Source: Shewanella sp. Choline-02u-19 (lineage in GTDB: Bacteria > Pseudomonadota > Gammaproteobacteria > Enterobacterales > Shewanellaceae). Taken from it: DNA of 64,000 nt. Made by a program: the position numbers and the translations under genes. The stretch covers positions 682,001-746,000 of the forward strand of contig NZ_PJBE01000012.1 of NCBI RefSeq assembly GCF_002836205.1, written 5' to 3'. The first letter of the stretch is position 1, and the number at the start of each line of letters is the position of its first letter. This document shows positions 8,363 through 17,000 of this stretch, piece after piece. Below the pieces are notes generated by a model. It did no database searches. It had not been told where the DNA came from and saw only the letters and a program-made list of their open reading frames with translations.

Positions 8363-10153
8363 ATGAAAAACTTTAAAAAAGCAGTGTGTATTGCCACACT
8401 TCTCGGCTCAACAGGCTTTATGGCAAGTGCGATTGCCGCTGACAACTTGGCAGAATTCCACGGTGAAAACCAAGAGTGTGATAGCTGCCACATGCCAGAT
8501 GGTGAACTATCAAACGATAGCTTAACTTTCGAGAACGCTCAGTGCGTATCTTGTCACGGCACGCTAGAAGAAGTCGCTGAAGAAACCAAACATGAGCACT
8601 ACAATGCCCATGACTCTCATTTCCCAGGCGAAGTGGCTTGTACCTCTTGTCACAGCGCTCACGAAAAATCGATGGTCTACTGTGATTCTTGCCATAGCTT
8701 CGATTTTGATATGCCGTATACAAAGAAATGGGAACGTAACGAACCTAGCATCAAAGAGTTGTTGAAAGACAAGTCTGAGCGTCAAGCAGCACTCGCTGCA
8801 GCGCCTCGTGATACTGTAGATGTTGTTATTGTTGGTTCTGGTGGTGCAGGTTTCTCTGCTGCCGTCTCTGCGGTTGATAACGGCGCTAAAGTCATTCTTG
8901 TTGAAAAAGAGCCCGTCATCGGTGGTAACGCTAAGTTAGCCGCAGGTGGTATGAACGCCGCTTGGACTGATCAGCAAAAAGCCAAAGGTATTAAAGACAG
9001 TGTTGAATTGATGGTTAAAGACACCATGAAAGGTGGCCGTAACTTAAACAATCCAGCATTGGTTGATGTACTTGCATCTCACTCTAAAGCTTCAGTTAAC
9101 TGGTTGACTGGCATGGGTGCTGATTTAGATGACGTTGGCCGCATGGGTGGCGCATCAGTTAACCGTTCTCACCGTCCAACGGGTGGCGCTGGTGTAGGTG
9201 CTCACGTTATTCAAGTGCTTTACGATAATGCTGTTAAGCGCGATATTGATATGCGCATGAACACTCGCGGTATTGAAATCCTAAAAGACGATGAAGGCAA
9301 TGTTAAAGGCCTACTCGTTAAAGGCATGTATAAAGGCTACTACTGGATCAAAGCAGATGCTGTTGTATTAGCAACAGGTGGTTTCGCTAAGAACAACGAG
9401 CGTGTAGCAAAACTTGATCCTAAGTTAAAAGGCTTTATTTCAACTAACCAACCAGGTGCTACTGGTGACGGTATCGATGTTGCGGAAAATGCAGGTGCAG
9501 CTACGGTTGACCTTCAGTACATCCAAGCTCACCCAACACTTTCTGTTAAAGGTGGTGTGATGGTGACTGAAGCTGTACGTGGTAACGGTGCAATCTTGGT
9601 TAACCGCGAAGGTAAGCGCTTCGTCAACGAAATCACTACACGTGATAAGGCTTCAGCAGCTATCTTGAACCAAACTGGTAAGTCTGCGTTCCTAATCTTT
9701 GATGACTCAGTCCGTAAGTCACTAAGCAAGATTGATAAGTATATCGGTCTAGGTGTTGTACCAAGTGCTGATTCGCTAGTTAAGCTTGGCAAGTTAGAGA
9801 ACATCGATGGAAAAGCACTGACTGAAACTGTCGCTCGTTACAACACCCTTGTGACTAGTGGTAAAGATACTGACTTTGCACGTCCAAACCTACCTCGTGC
9901 ATTGAACGAAGGTAACTACTACGCAATTGAAGTGACTCCTGGTGTTCACCACACTATGGGCGGCGTGATGATTGATTCTAAGTCTGAAATTATGGACGCT
10001 AAGAAGCAAGTTATCCCTGGTCTATACGGCGCTGGTGAAGTGACTGGTGGTGTTCATGGTGCTAACCGCCTAGGTGGTAACGCAATCTCTGACATCGTCA
10101 CCTTCGGTAGAATGGCTGGTGAGAACGCAGCGATTTACTCTAAGAAAAACTAA
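8363..10153 (+). CDS. fccA: Periplasmic flavocytochrome c fumarate reductase
   Basis: 596 residues. The signal peptide (1-25) ends SAIA before ADNLAEFH, the mature start known for Shewanella Fcc3. Four CXXCH motifs bind c-type hemes at residues 39-43, 61-65, 93-97 and 107-111. After a linker comes the FAD domain with VVIVGSGGAGFSAA near residue 155 and the family sequence QAHPTLSVKGGVMVTEAVRGNG, here read as QAHPTLSVKGG then VMVTEAVRGNG, ending GGVHGANRLGGNA. The enzyme reduces fumarate to succinate as a terminal electron acceptor, taking electrons through the heme domain from CymA. It is soluble in the periplasm, unlike the membrane Frd complex. It is a single-gene unit with its own terminator, divergent from the two-component system. 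Confidence 0.97.
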   Translation: MKNFKKAVCIATLLGSTGFMASAIAADNLAEFHGENQECDSCHMPDGELSNDSLTFENAQCVSCHGTLEEVAEETKHEHYNAHDSHFPGEVACTSCHSAHEKSMVYCDSCHSFDFDMPYTKKWERNEPSIKELLKDKSERQAALAAAPRDTVDVVIVGSGGAGFSAAVSAVDNGAKVILVEKEPVIGGNAKLAAGGMNAAWTDQQKAKGIKDSVELMVKDTMKGGRNLNNPALVDVLASHSKASVNWLTGMGADLDDVGRMGGASVNRSHRPTGGAGVGAHVIQVLYDNAVKRDIDMRMNTRGIEILKDDEGNVKGLLVKGMYKGYYWIKADAVVLATGGFAKNNERVAKLDPKLKGFISTNQPGATGDGIDVAENAGAATVDLQYIQAHPTLSVKGGVMVTEAVRGNGAILVNREGKRFVNEITTRDKASAAILNQTGKSAFLIFDDSVRKSLSKIDKYIGLGVVPSADSLVKLGKLENIDGKALTETVARYNTLVTSGKDTDFARPNLPRALNEGNYYAIEVTPGVHHTMGGVMIDSKSEIMDAKKQVIPGLYGAGEVTGGVHGANRLGGNAISDIVTFGRMAGENAAIYSKKN

Positions 10154-10174
10154 CTTTTAGTTACTCTTAATATG

Positions 10175-10206
10175 AAGCCTTCATCTGTATAGATGAGGGC
10201 TTTTTT
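10175..10206 (+). terminator. Rho-independent terminator of fccA
   Basis: GCCTTCATC pairs with GATGAGGGC (one G-T pair) around a 6-base loop, followed by six T, starting 22 bases past the fccA stop. Confidence 0.85.
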
Positions 10207-10261
10207 GTATGTGCAACTTTTGTCATAAGTTGCTTAAGGGGTTAGAGATATCAAGCTGCGC

Positions 10262-10528
10262 TTAATAAAAGTCGCGAGCTTCCAGCTCACACTCGGCCAA
10301 AAGGGGATCAACAGCAATCCCCTCTTGGATCGCCCGTGCCGCCCCGACGAAGTTACATGCATTAGATACGGGCCTCATACTCCAATAAAAATCGCCTAAC
10401 GGCTCAGATGGTACATCCATGTACCCCCGAGCCTGAACCTGAACCATCAACTGATAGGCAGGATGCCTGAATGTCTTGAAGTGCATGGATGCGCGGGAAA
10501 GACCATGATGGTTCCACGGCATTTTCAT
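10262..10528 (-). CDS. Doubtful 88-residue ORF next to the intergenic repeat
   Basis: An open frame of 88 codons beginning MKMPWNHHGLSRASMHF and ending ECELEARDFY. It has no signal peptide or membrane segment and no convincing ribosome binding site. It lies beside a block that resembles another intergenic region of this window (46720-46771). I do not recognise a protein family. It may be a small conserved gene or a chance frame in a repeated noncoding block. Confidence 0.25.
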   Translation of the reverse strand: MKMPWNHHGLSRASMHFKTFRHPAYQLMVQVQARGYMDVPSEPLGDFYWSMRPVSNACNFVGAARAIQEGIAVDPLLAECELEARDFY

Positions 10529-10608
10529 CTGCGTACTTCGGCAACTTCGATGGGGAATAGGTGTTTTCTGTTAGTTTAAAGTGACGGTAACTTTTGCATT
10601 CTTAAATT

Positions 10609-10659
10609 GAAAACCTAAATACCGAATGATTGTGCTTTTATAACTCGGTGTAGAAGCGA
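10609..10659. repeat. Intergenic repeat core, copy 1
   Basis: A 51-base core containing TAAATACCGA, GTGCTTTTATAA and GGTGTAGAAGCG matches 46720-46770 at 39 of 51 positions by eye. The flanks are structured too: TATGTTACCGACATAA at 10686 and CCTCCATTCCTGGAGG at 10713 form short hairpins. The stretch from about 10560 to 10850 has no gene and probably belongs to the same repeat family. Confidence 0.55.
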
Positions 10660-10876
10660 CTGAGGCCTTCGGAAACAAGGCACATTATGTTACCGACATA
10701 ATTTGGCATTCCCTCCATTCCTGGAGGTCAGATATTTTGGTTGAGCCCACATGGACCCTCTCTTTATAAAGAGCTGCGGCGAGTCTCAGCAGCGTCTGCA
10801 CATGGCCGACCGCAGGTTATTGGATGAGGACAAATTATCAATATGCAGAATTTAGCTTTGTCCAAATTAAAGCCAC

Positions 10877-10913
10877 AAAAAAAGCGCAATCCCCAAAAGG
10901 AACTGCGCTTTTT
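10877..10913 (-). terminator. Terminator, probably for fbp
   Basis: AAAAAGCGCA and TGCGCTTTTT form a 10-bp stem around a 15-base loop. Read on the reverse strand the hairpin is followed by a T-rich stretch, about 135 bases past the fbp stop. It would also work in the forward direction. Confidence 0.65.
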
Positions 10914-11048
10914 CATTTAGAGTTGCTGCTAGAAGCTGCTAATGCTCAAGCATAGAACCTTCTTTAATCTTTTCCGTCTCAGATTTTCCGGCCGTTCCGT
11001 CTTAACTTGTGCCGTCTTAGCTCTTCCTAGCTTCTAGCTCCTAGAATC

Positions 11049-12038
11049 TTATATTGTCGGCTCTTCGCTGTAATCTTGAGTGTGATATTCAAGACAAACG
11101 TCAACTTCGTTAGCTGAGCCTAAGATCACGGCAACACGCTGATGGATCGCTGTAGGCTGAATATCCATGATGGTTTCATAACCGGTAGAAGCCTTACCGC
11201 CTGCTTGTTCAACAAGAAAAGACATTGGATTCGCTTCGTACATCAAGCGCAATTTAAACGGCTTGTCAGGGTTCTTGTTGTCTGTTGGGTAAGTAAAAAT
11301 TCCGCCGCGACAAAGCACGCGGTGAACATCGCCGACCATGGCGGCAATCCAGCGCATGTTAAAGGCTTTTTCACGCGGTCCAATTGTCCCTAATAGCAGA
11401 TCGCTGATATAGGTCTGCATTGGCGCTTCCCAGAAACGCTGGTTAGACATATTAATAGCAAACTCAGCCGTGTCTTTGCTGATGCTCATCGCTGGATCAG
11501 TTAACAGGTACTCGTTAGTGTCTGGGTTTAGGGTAAACAACTGCACCCCTTTACCCGTCGTCAGTGCCAACATGGTTGATGGGCCGTAAAGCACATATCC
11601 GGCAGCAACTTGATTGCGGCCTGCTTGTAAAAAGCTCTTTTCTGAAAACTCGCCAGCGGGTGCAGGTAGTACTGAGAAAATAGTGCCGACTAATGAGTTG
11701 ATATCGATGTTTGATGAACCATCAAGTGGATCAAAACACACTAGATACTCACCGTTAGCATCGGCATCAACGACGTAATCTTCCTCTTCAGACGCAATGC
11801 CACGTACTGTACCGTCAGCTTTTAGCGCATCTTTGAGCATATCATTGGTGATGATATCCAGTTTCTTTTGGGTTTCACCTTGAACGTTCTCTTGTTCAGT
11901 TGCGCCCAGAATGCCGGCTAAAGCACCGTGGCGAACGGCATGGCTGATCTCGATTGAGGTTTCAGCTAAGGTCAGGATCAGTTTTTCAAGAGAGGGAGAA
12001 ATCGCTTGCGATGTCAGGTTTTCAGCCAGAGTCTGCAT
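11049..12038 (-). CDS. fbp: Class 1 fructose-1,6-bisphosphatase
   Basis: 329 residues, the normal length for the class 1 enzyme, which hydrolyses fructose 1,6-bisphosphate to fructose 6-phosphate in gluconeogenesis in the cytoplasm. The metal and phosphate site motifs are clear: ASEEEDY near residue 100 and CFDPLDGSSNIDINS near 125. The C-terminal half carries the substrate-site segment LRLMYEANPMSFLVEQAGGKAS. It stands alone, with intergenic DNA on both sides. The ATG at 12038 has only a weak AGGAAAC upstream. Confidence 0.96.
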   Translation of the reverse strand: MQTLAENLTSQAISPSLEKLILTLAETSIEISHAVRHGALAGILGATEQENVQGETQKKLDIITNDMLKDALKADGTVRGIASEEEDYVVDADANGEYLVCFDPLDGSSNIDINSLVGTIFSVLPAPAGEFSEKSFLQAGRNQVAAGYVLYGPSTMLALTTGKGVQLFTLNPDTNEYLLTDPAMSISKDTAEFAINMSNQRFWEAPMQTYISDLLLGTIGPREKAFNMRWIAAMVGDVHRVLCRGGIFTYPTDNKNPDKPFKLRLMYEANPMSFLVEQAGGKASTGYETIMDIQPTAIHQRVAVILGSANEVDVCLEYHTQDYSEEPTI

Positions 12039-12265
12039 GTTGTTTCCTATGACAATTTAATCACACTAAATTGAGTTAGAGATTTGAGGGTTTAAACTTA
12101 TTATTGTCGGCGATGATACCTGAGAATGGCAGTTTTTTCAGCTGTAAAGCACACGCGCCTGTGCATATTGTGTGCATTGTTTTTGTTTTAGTGATGATTG
12201 AGGCACAATGTAGGCGAATTTTCAGTCAAAGCACGTTTTAACAACGTGTTATCCAAGGAATAATA

Positions 12266-14506
12266 ATGAAAAAAAATTGGATGAACTTGCTGCTTGCTAC
12301 TCTCCCTATGGTGATGGCATCGACAGCAGTTGCACAATCTACAGCATTAGCGGGCGGTGATACCCCGCTCACTATCGAACGTATGTATGCTTCTCCTGCA
12401 CTTGCGGGCACCAGTCCTCGTGGACTTAAGTTATCGCCAGACGGTAAGCGGGTAACCTATTTAGCGGGTCGTAAAGATGATCAACACCTTTATGACCTAT
12501 GGCAGATGGATGTGGCCAGCGGTAAGCAGAGTTTATTGCTTGATGCTGACAAGCTGGTAGCGGGCGAGTTATCGGATGAAGAAAAAGCACGCCGAGAGCG
12601 CCAACGCATCTATGGGCAAGGGATCATGGAGTACTTCTGGGCCGATGATAGCCAAGCTATCCTTATCCCTGCATCTGGCCAACTGTATTATTTCTCCGTT
12701 AATAGTAACCAAGTCAAACTGCTTAATACCAGTGAAGGCTTTGCAACCGATGCGAGGTTGTCTCCTAAGGGCAATTTGGTCTCTTTTGTGCGTGAGCAAA
12801 ACTTGTATGTGCTTGATCTCAAAACCGAGAAAGTGACTGCGCTAACAACCGATGGCGGCGGGGCAATCAAAAATGCCATGGCTGAGTTTGTCGCGCAAGA
12901 AGAGATGGGCCGCATGACGGGCTATTGGTGGTCACCGGATGAGTCGGCGATTGCTTATACCCGCATTGATGAGTCTGGCGTGGAGCTGGTGACGCGCAAT
13001 GAAATTTATGCAGATGGCATCAAGCTGACTGAGCAACGTTACCCTTATGCGGGTAAAAACAACGTTAAAATTGAACTTGGCGTAGTGTCGCTTAACGACA
13101 AAAAGGTCGCTTGGGTCGATTTAGGCAAAGAGACTGATATCTACCTGCCGCGGGTTAAGTGGTTACCTGATAGCAAGCAGTTGTCGTACCAATGGCAAAG
13201 TCGTGATCAACAATCACTCGATTTAAGAGTGGTCAATATTGATGACATCAAGCGCAATAAAAACTTAGTGCAAGAGCGCAGCCAAGCTTGGGTTAATCTC
13301 AATGATGATCTGCACTTTTTAAAGCAACAAAAAGCCTTTATCTGGGCATCTGAGCGTGATGGATTTAACCACCTTTATTTGATTGGACTGGATGGCAATG
13401 TTATTCGTCAACTCACCAAGGGGGATTGGGCGGTTGATGACGTCGAGTTTATCGATGAAAAAGCGGGCCAAGTTTACTTTACTGGCCGCCAAACTAAAGT
13501 GACTGAGAAGCAGTTATACCGCGTCGCTATTGCGGGTGGCAAGGTCGAGCCAATCAGTACTCGTTCTGGTATGCACTCAACGGTGTTTGCTGACAATCAA
13601 GCTGTCTACTTGGACTATTTCAGTAGTTTATCGCAACCACCTCAGGTGAGCTTACATGACGATTCTGGCAAGCGCCTTGCTTGGGTAGAGCAAAACGAAG
13701 TCAAGCCAGGACATCCGCTGTATGACTACTTTGGTTTATGGCAAGTACCGGAGTTTGGTGAGTTAACCGCTGAAGATGGTCAAGCATTGCAATATAGAAT
13801 GTTTAAGCCAACCCATTTTGATGCCAGTAAGAAATATCCAGTGGTGGTGCGTGTTTATGGCGGCCCACATGCTCAACTGGTGACAAACAGTTGGAGTCAT
13901 CAAGATTACTTTACTCAACACCTACTGCAGCAGGGTTTTATCGTTTATCAACTGGATAACCGCGGTTCAGCTCATCGTGGTACTAAGTTTGAGTATGTCA
14001 TCTATAAGCAGTTAGGTGATGCTGAAGTGAACGACCAGAAGGTGGGGGTCGATTACCTTCGCAGTTTGCCTTTTGTTGATGGCGACAATATTGCTATCTA
14101 CGGCCATAGCTATGGCGGTTATATGGCATTAATGAGCTTGTTTAAAGCGCCAGACTACTTTAAAGCGGCTATCTCCGGAGCGCCAGTGTCTGATTGGTCA
14201 CTGTACGATACGCATTACACCGAGCGTTATCTTAGCCACCCAGAGACGAATGCTAAAGGGTATGAGGCGAGCAGTGTATTGCCGTATGTGAAAGGCTACG
14301 AGTCTGGACTGCTGATGTACCACGGTATGGCAGATGACAATGTACTATTTGAAAATAGCACTCGAGTTTATAAAGCTCTACAAGATGAAGGTAAGCTATT
14401 CCAGATGATTGATTACCCTGGTTCAAAACACTCTATGCGCGGCGAGAAGGTTAGAGTGCACTTATATCGTTCTTTAGCTGACTTCTTAGAGCGTGAATTG
14501 AAATAG
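12266..14506 (+). CDS. Secreted dipeptidyl peptidase IV-type serine peptidase (family S9B)
   Basis: 746 residues with a signal peptide (1-23, ending STAVA), so periplasmic or exported. The N-terminal part forms the beta-propeller region of DPP IV and carries EFVAQEEMGRMTGYWWSPD, whose glutamates in this family hold the substrate N terminus. The C-terminal alpha/beta hydrolase domain has the nucleophile S615 in GHSYGGYM, the acid D690 in HGMADDNV and H722 in GSKHSM. The family removes Xaa-Pro dipeptides from peptide N termini, fitting peptide scavenging. CAAGGAATA precedes the ATG. The gene converges with arcA. Confidence 0.94.
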   Translation: MKKNWMNLLLATLPMVMASTAVAQSTALAGGDTPLTIERMYASPALAGTSPRGLKLSPDGKRVTYLAGRKDDQHLYDLWQMDVASGKQSLLLDADKLVAGELSDEEKARRERQRIYGQGIMEYFWADDSQAILIPASGQLYYFSVNSNQVKLLNTSEGFATDARLSPKGNLVSFVREQNLYVLDLKTEKVTALTTDGGGAIKNAMAEFVAQEEMGRMTGYWWSPDESAIAYTRIDESGVELVTRNEIYADGIKLTEQRYPYAGKNNVKIELGVVSLNDKKVAWVDLGKETDIYLPRVKWLPDSKQLSYQWQSRDQQSLDLRVVNIDDIKRNKNLVQERSQAWVNLNDDLHFLKQQKAFIWASERDGFNHLYLIGLDGNVIRQLTKGDWAVDDVEFIDEKAGQVYFTGRQTKVTEKQLYRVAIAGGKVEPISTRSGMHSTVFADNQAVYLDYFSSLSQPPQVSLHDDSGKRLAWVEQNEVKPGHPLYDYFGLWQVPEFGELTAEDGQALQYRMFKPTHFDASKKYPVVVRVYGGPHAQLVTNSWSHQDYFTQHLLQQGFIVYQLDNRGSAHRGTKFEYVIYKQLGDAEVNDQKVGVDYLRSLPFVDGDNIAIYGHSYGGYMALMSLFKAPDYFKAAISGAPVSDWSLYDTHYTERYLSHPETNAKGYEASSVLPYVKGYESGLLMYHGMADDNVLFENSTRVYKALQDEGKLFQMIDYPGSKHSMRGEKVRVHLYRSLADFLERELK

Positions 14507-14632
14507 TACTATCGCTAAGTTAAAAATAGGCATGGAGGTTTTTTATGACTCTTTGCCTATATTTTATTAACTAAAGATTAAACATCGTTAATAATAAGAC
14601 TATTTATTCTAAAAAAGCCAAAGGCAGAATGG

Positions 14633-14666
14633 AACTATACTCCTAAATATATATAGGAGTATGGTT
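14633..14666. repeat. 34-bp palindrome between convergent genes
   Basis: Arms AACTATACTCCTA and TAGGAGTATGGTT pair over 13 positions with one G-T pair, around an 8-base AT spacer. There is no T run after it, so it is not a standard terminator. It could form a transcript-end hairpin for the peptidase mRNA or be a protein-binding site. Confidence 0.6.
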
Positions 14667-14800
14667 AGCATATTTGACAAATGGTGTTTATCTGCTACCA
14701 ATGTTTAGCTTAGTGTTGAATACACTTAAGGTTTAATTAAGCATTATATTGTTTTTTACGCAGTAAATTTTACTATTTTAAAACACAAATTTTAGAAACA

Positions 14801-14828
14801 AAAAAGCCAGTCAAATGACTGGCTTTTA
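14801..14828 (-). terminator. Rho-independent terminator of arcA
   Basis: GCCAGTCA and TGACTGGC form a perfect stem with a 2-base loop, flanked by A on the left and T on the right, so it can act in both directions. It lies 19 bases past the arcA stop. Confidence 0.85.
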
Positions 14829-14846
14829 TTTTATTCGATTATCGAA

Positions 14847-15563
14847 TTAGTCTTCTAAGTTACCACAAAAACGGTAACCTTCACCGTGGATCGTAGCGAT
14901 GATTTCTGGCGTATCAGGCAAGCTTTCGAAATGCTTACGGATGCGACGAATCGTTACGTCTACAGTACGGTCATGTGGCTTAAGCTCACGACCTGTCATC
15001 TTCATTAGCAAGTCAGCACGGCTAAGGATCTTACCTGGGTTCTCTACAAAGTGCAGCATAGCGCGGAACTCACTACGTGGCAGCTTATATGACTCACCCT
15101 GTGGGCTGACTAGAGAACGACTGTTTATTTCTAAGCTCCAAGCGTTGAAACGGTAGAACTCAACAGCGCTTTTCTCTTCAGACTCAACACCAGTGCTATT
15201 GACACGTGTTAGTAAGTTGCGAGCACGAATAGTCAATTCACGAGGATTGAATGGCTTAGTGATGTAATCATCTGCACCGATTTCAAGTCCAAGGATCTTG
15301 TCTACTTCGTTATCACGGCCCGTTAGGAAGATCAGGCCAATGTTATTTATTTCACGAAGCTCACGGGCTAATAAAAGTCCGTTTTTACCTGGTAGATTAA
15401 TATCCATCACGACCAAGTTAATTTTATTGTCTTGCATAGCTTTATGCATTTCAGCGCCGTCATTGGCTTCAGATACCACATATCCTTCTGCTTCAAAAAT
15501 ACTTCTAAGTGTGTTTCTGGTAACGGCTTCATCTTCAACAATCAGAATGTGCGGGTTTTGCAT
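14847..15563 (-). CDS. arcA: Aerobic respiration control response regulator ArcA
   Basis: 238 residues, the same length as enterobacterial ArcA. The receiver domain opens MQNPHILIVEDEAVTRNTL with phosphoacceptor D54 (VVMDINLP) and K near 103 in ADDYITKPFN. The OmpR-type winged-helix domain follows (about 135-235, ending HGEGYRF). It globally represses or activates respiratory genes according to redox state. In Shewanella it is phosphorylated through HptA and ArcS rather than a full ArcB; neither partner is in this window. It has its own terminator and a long upstream region. Confidence 0.97.
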   Translation of the reverse strand: MQNPHILIVEDEAVTRNTLRSIFEAEGYVVSEANDGAEMHKAMQDNKINLVVMDINLPGKNGLLLARELREINNIGLIFLTGRDNEVDKILGLEIGADDYITKPFNPRELTIRARNLLTRVNSTGVESEEKSAVEFYRFNAWSLEINSRSLVSPQGESYKLPRSEFRAMLHFVENPGKILSRADLLMKMTGRELKPHDRTVDVTIRRIRKHFESLPDTPEIIATIHGEGYRFCGNLED

Positions 15564-16053
15564 ATTAATTACCTAATTTCTGTCAATTCTATTCTAACCA
15601 TGAGTATAAGTACTTTTATACTCCATCTAGTTATGCTGATATTTCACTGATACACGTTGGTGTTTTCAAAATATATTCTGAAACGGCAACACACTTCATG
15701 ATAAGTAAAGTATGGGTATCTCACATATGGAAAACGTAAACTGTATTCTCTTCGATAAACAATAAGTACAAGAAGTTCCTTAACTATTGTTTTTTTTTGA
15801 AGTTTAAATGTTAAATCAAACATAGATCACATTTGATACAGCTGTGTGGATTACTCTTCTATCTGTTTCAGATATATGTAACAAAGTGTGTCATTACATG
15901 TATGCAGTGAGAGTCAATCAACAAGACCCATTGTACTCGTTTTAGGCATTTGTTAACAAATGAAATGTTAACAAATTTACGCCAAGGCATGACTTAGATC
16001 ACTATATTACACCTAAGTGACTGATATTTATACAATGTAATTTTTTATTTACT
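15564..16053. other. Long divergent intergenic region between arcA and the DUF3293 gene
   Basis: About 490 AT-rich bases. An exact direct repeat TGTTAACAAAT at 15951-15961 and 15966-15976 is the clearest element; the first copy lies within the palindrome TTTGTTAACAAA. The pair is about 80-100 bases upstream of the forward gene. The region is long enough to hold both promoters. No RNA gene recognised. Confidence 0.45.
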
Positions 16054-16560
16054 GTGAGCTATATCACGCGCCTAGCGAGTCCTAACGATTTAGCTATAAT
16101 AAAATCACCTCAAGTGGAGAGTTTGTTAGCAATGGACCAGTCAGTCGAATGCCTTTGGCGCTATTATCAAGAAACGCAATTCCTGATCACGCAAGGATTG
16201 TCCTCTAAAATATCTTTTGCAATCATCACTGCACACAATCCAAGAGGTAAGACGCTTACTCCTTGCCAAAATCGACTGCTAGATCGAAAGCTGCAGCAAG
16301 CTATCCTCATGTTACGTCGACCCTATCGAGCGATGGTGGGGGCATCGCAAGATCGTAAACACATGGAAAAGAGCTGGGCGGTGTCGACCGATAAAGCGTC
16401 AGCAATCGAATTAGGGTGTCAGTTCAACCAAAACGCTATCTATTACGTAGAAGATGATCAGTTGCAATTGGTCCCATGCTTATTGTCAGGGCAGGAAACT
16501 TCGCTCGGCGCTTTCTCGCCGCGGGTCAACGTGGTTCATGAATTTCCAGACCGGGTGTAA
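16054..16560 (+). CDS. DUF3293 domain-containing protein
   Basis: 168 residues, no signal peptide, likely cytoplasmic. The segment LWRYYQETQFLI near residue 34, then AIITAHNPRGKTLTPCQNRLLDRKL and a later SIELG-like patch (SAIELGCQFNQNAIYYVEDD), matches the small DUF3293 family, whose function is unknown. The start is uncertain: GTG at 16054 has no ribosome binding site, while ATG at 16132 begins MDQSVECLW nearer the family's usual N terminus and has GGAG upstream at a long distance. It lies upstream of the lysine riboswitch but is not obviously part of the lysC unit. Confidence 0.75.
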   Translation: MSYITRLASPNDLAIIKSPQVESLLAMDQSVECLWRYYQETQFLITQGLSSKISFAIITAHNPRGKTLTPCQNRLLDRKLQQAILMLRRPYRAMVGASQDRKHMEKSWAVSTDKASAIELGCQFNQNAIYYVEDDQLQLVPCLLSGQETSLGAFSPRVNVVHEFPDRV

Positions 16561-16642
16561 TTCTTAAGTTGTATAAATTTCGTTTGACTTGAACGTGTTA
16601 TTTATATACTTTTTACTCTCTTGGTTTGTGTACAAATTGAGT

Positions 16643-16815
16643 ACAGAAGAGGAGCGTTAACTAGGTAGTGAATGAAAGGGGACCAAACCCCATTGACCAT
16701 TCATGATGGAGATTAACGCCGAGATACTAAAGACGTTTTGGCACTGTCTTATGTATTGGTCGTTCAGGCTGAATCCTGACGATTGTCACCTATATTATGG
16801 TGGAGAGCTTCTGGT
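16643..16815 (+). promoter_or_regulatory. Lysine riboswitch (L box) upstream of lysC
   Basis: The closing stem P1 pairs CAGAAG (16644-16649) with CTTCTG (16808-16813). Inside are the conserved AGAGGAGCG start, GCCGAGATACTAAAG, CAGGCTGAATCCTG and TGTCACC / GGTGGAGAGCTTCTGG, in the same order as in the enterobacterial lysC leader. Binding of lysine would reduce expression of the gene below. The stretch 16816-17000 is the expression platform: GGTGC/GCACC hairpin at about 16840, a second imperfect hairpin at about 16861-16890 and a T run near 16905 that could be a conditional terminator. Confidence 0.92.
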
Positions 16816-17000
16816 GACGATCGCTGTTTCCCATCTCTGGGGTGCATATCTTAGCACCAGGCTCTTCGAACGAAGTTAGTTCGGAGCTTATTCATGTTAG
16901 TTTTTCTCTCAGTTTTTATACCTGTTTCTATATCAGTATCTATATTAGTTTTTAACGATATGCAATCGACATTGTGTTCACTCCATGTGGAGGCATCTTT

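Larger units (their letters stand above)
14507..14846. other. AT-rich convergent intergenic region between the peptidase gene and arcA
   Basis: 340 bases. It holds the long palindrome at 14633-14666 and the arcA terminator at 14801-14828. I see no clear terminator for the peptidase gene itself and no open frame. Confidence 0.5.
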
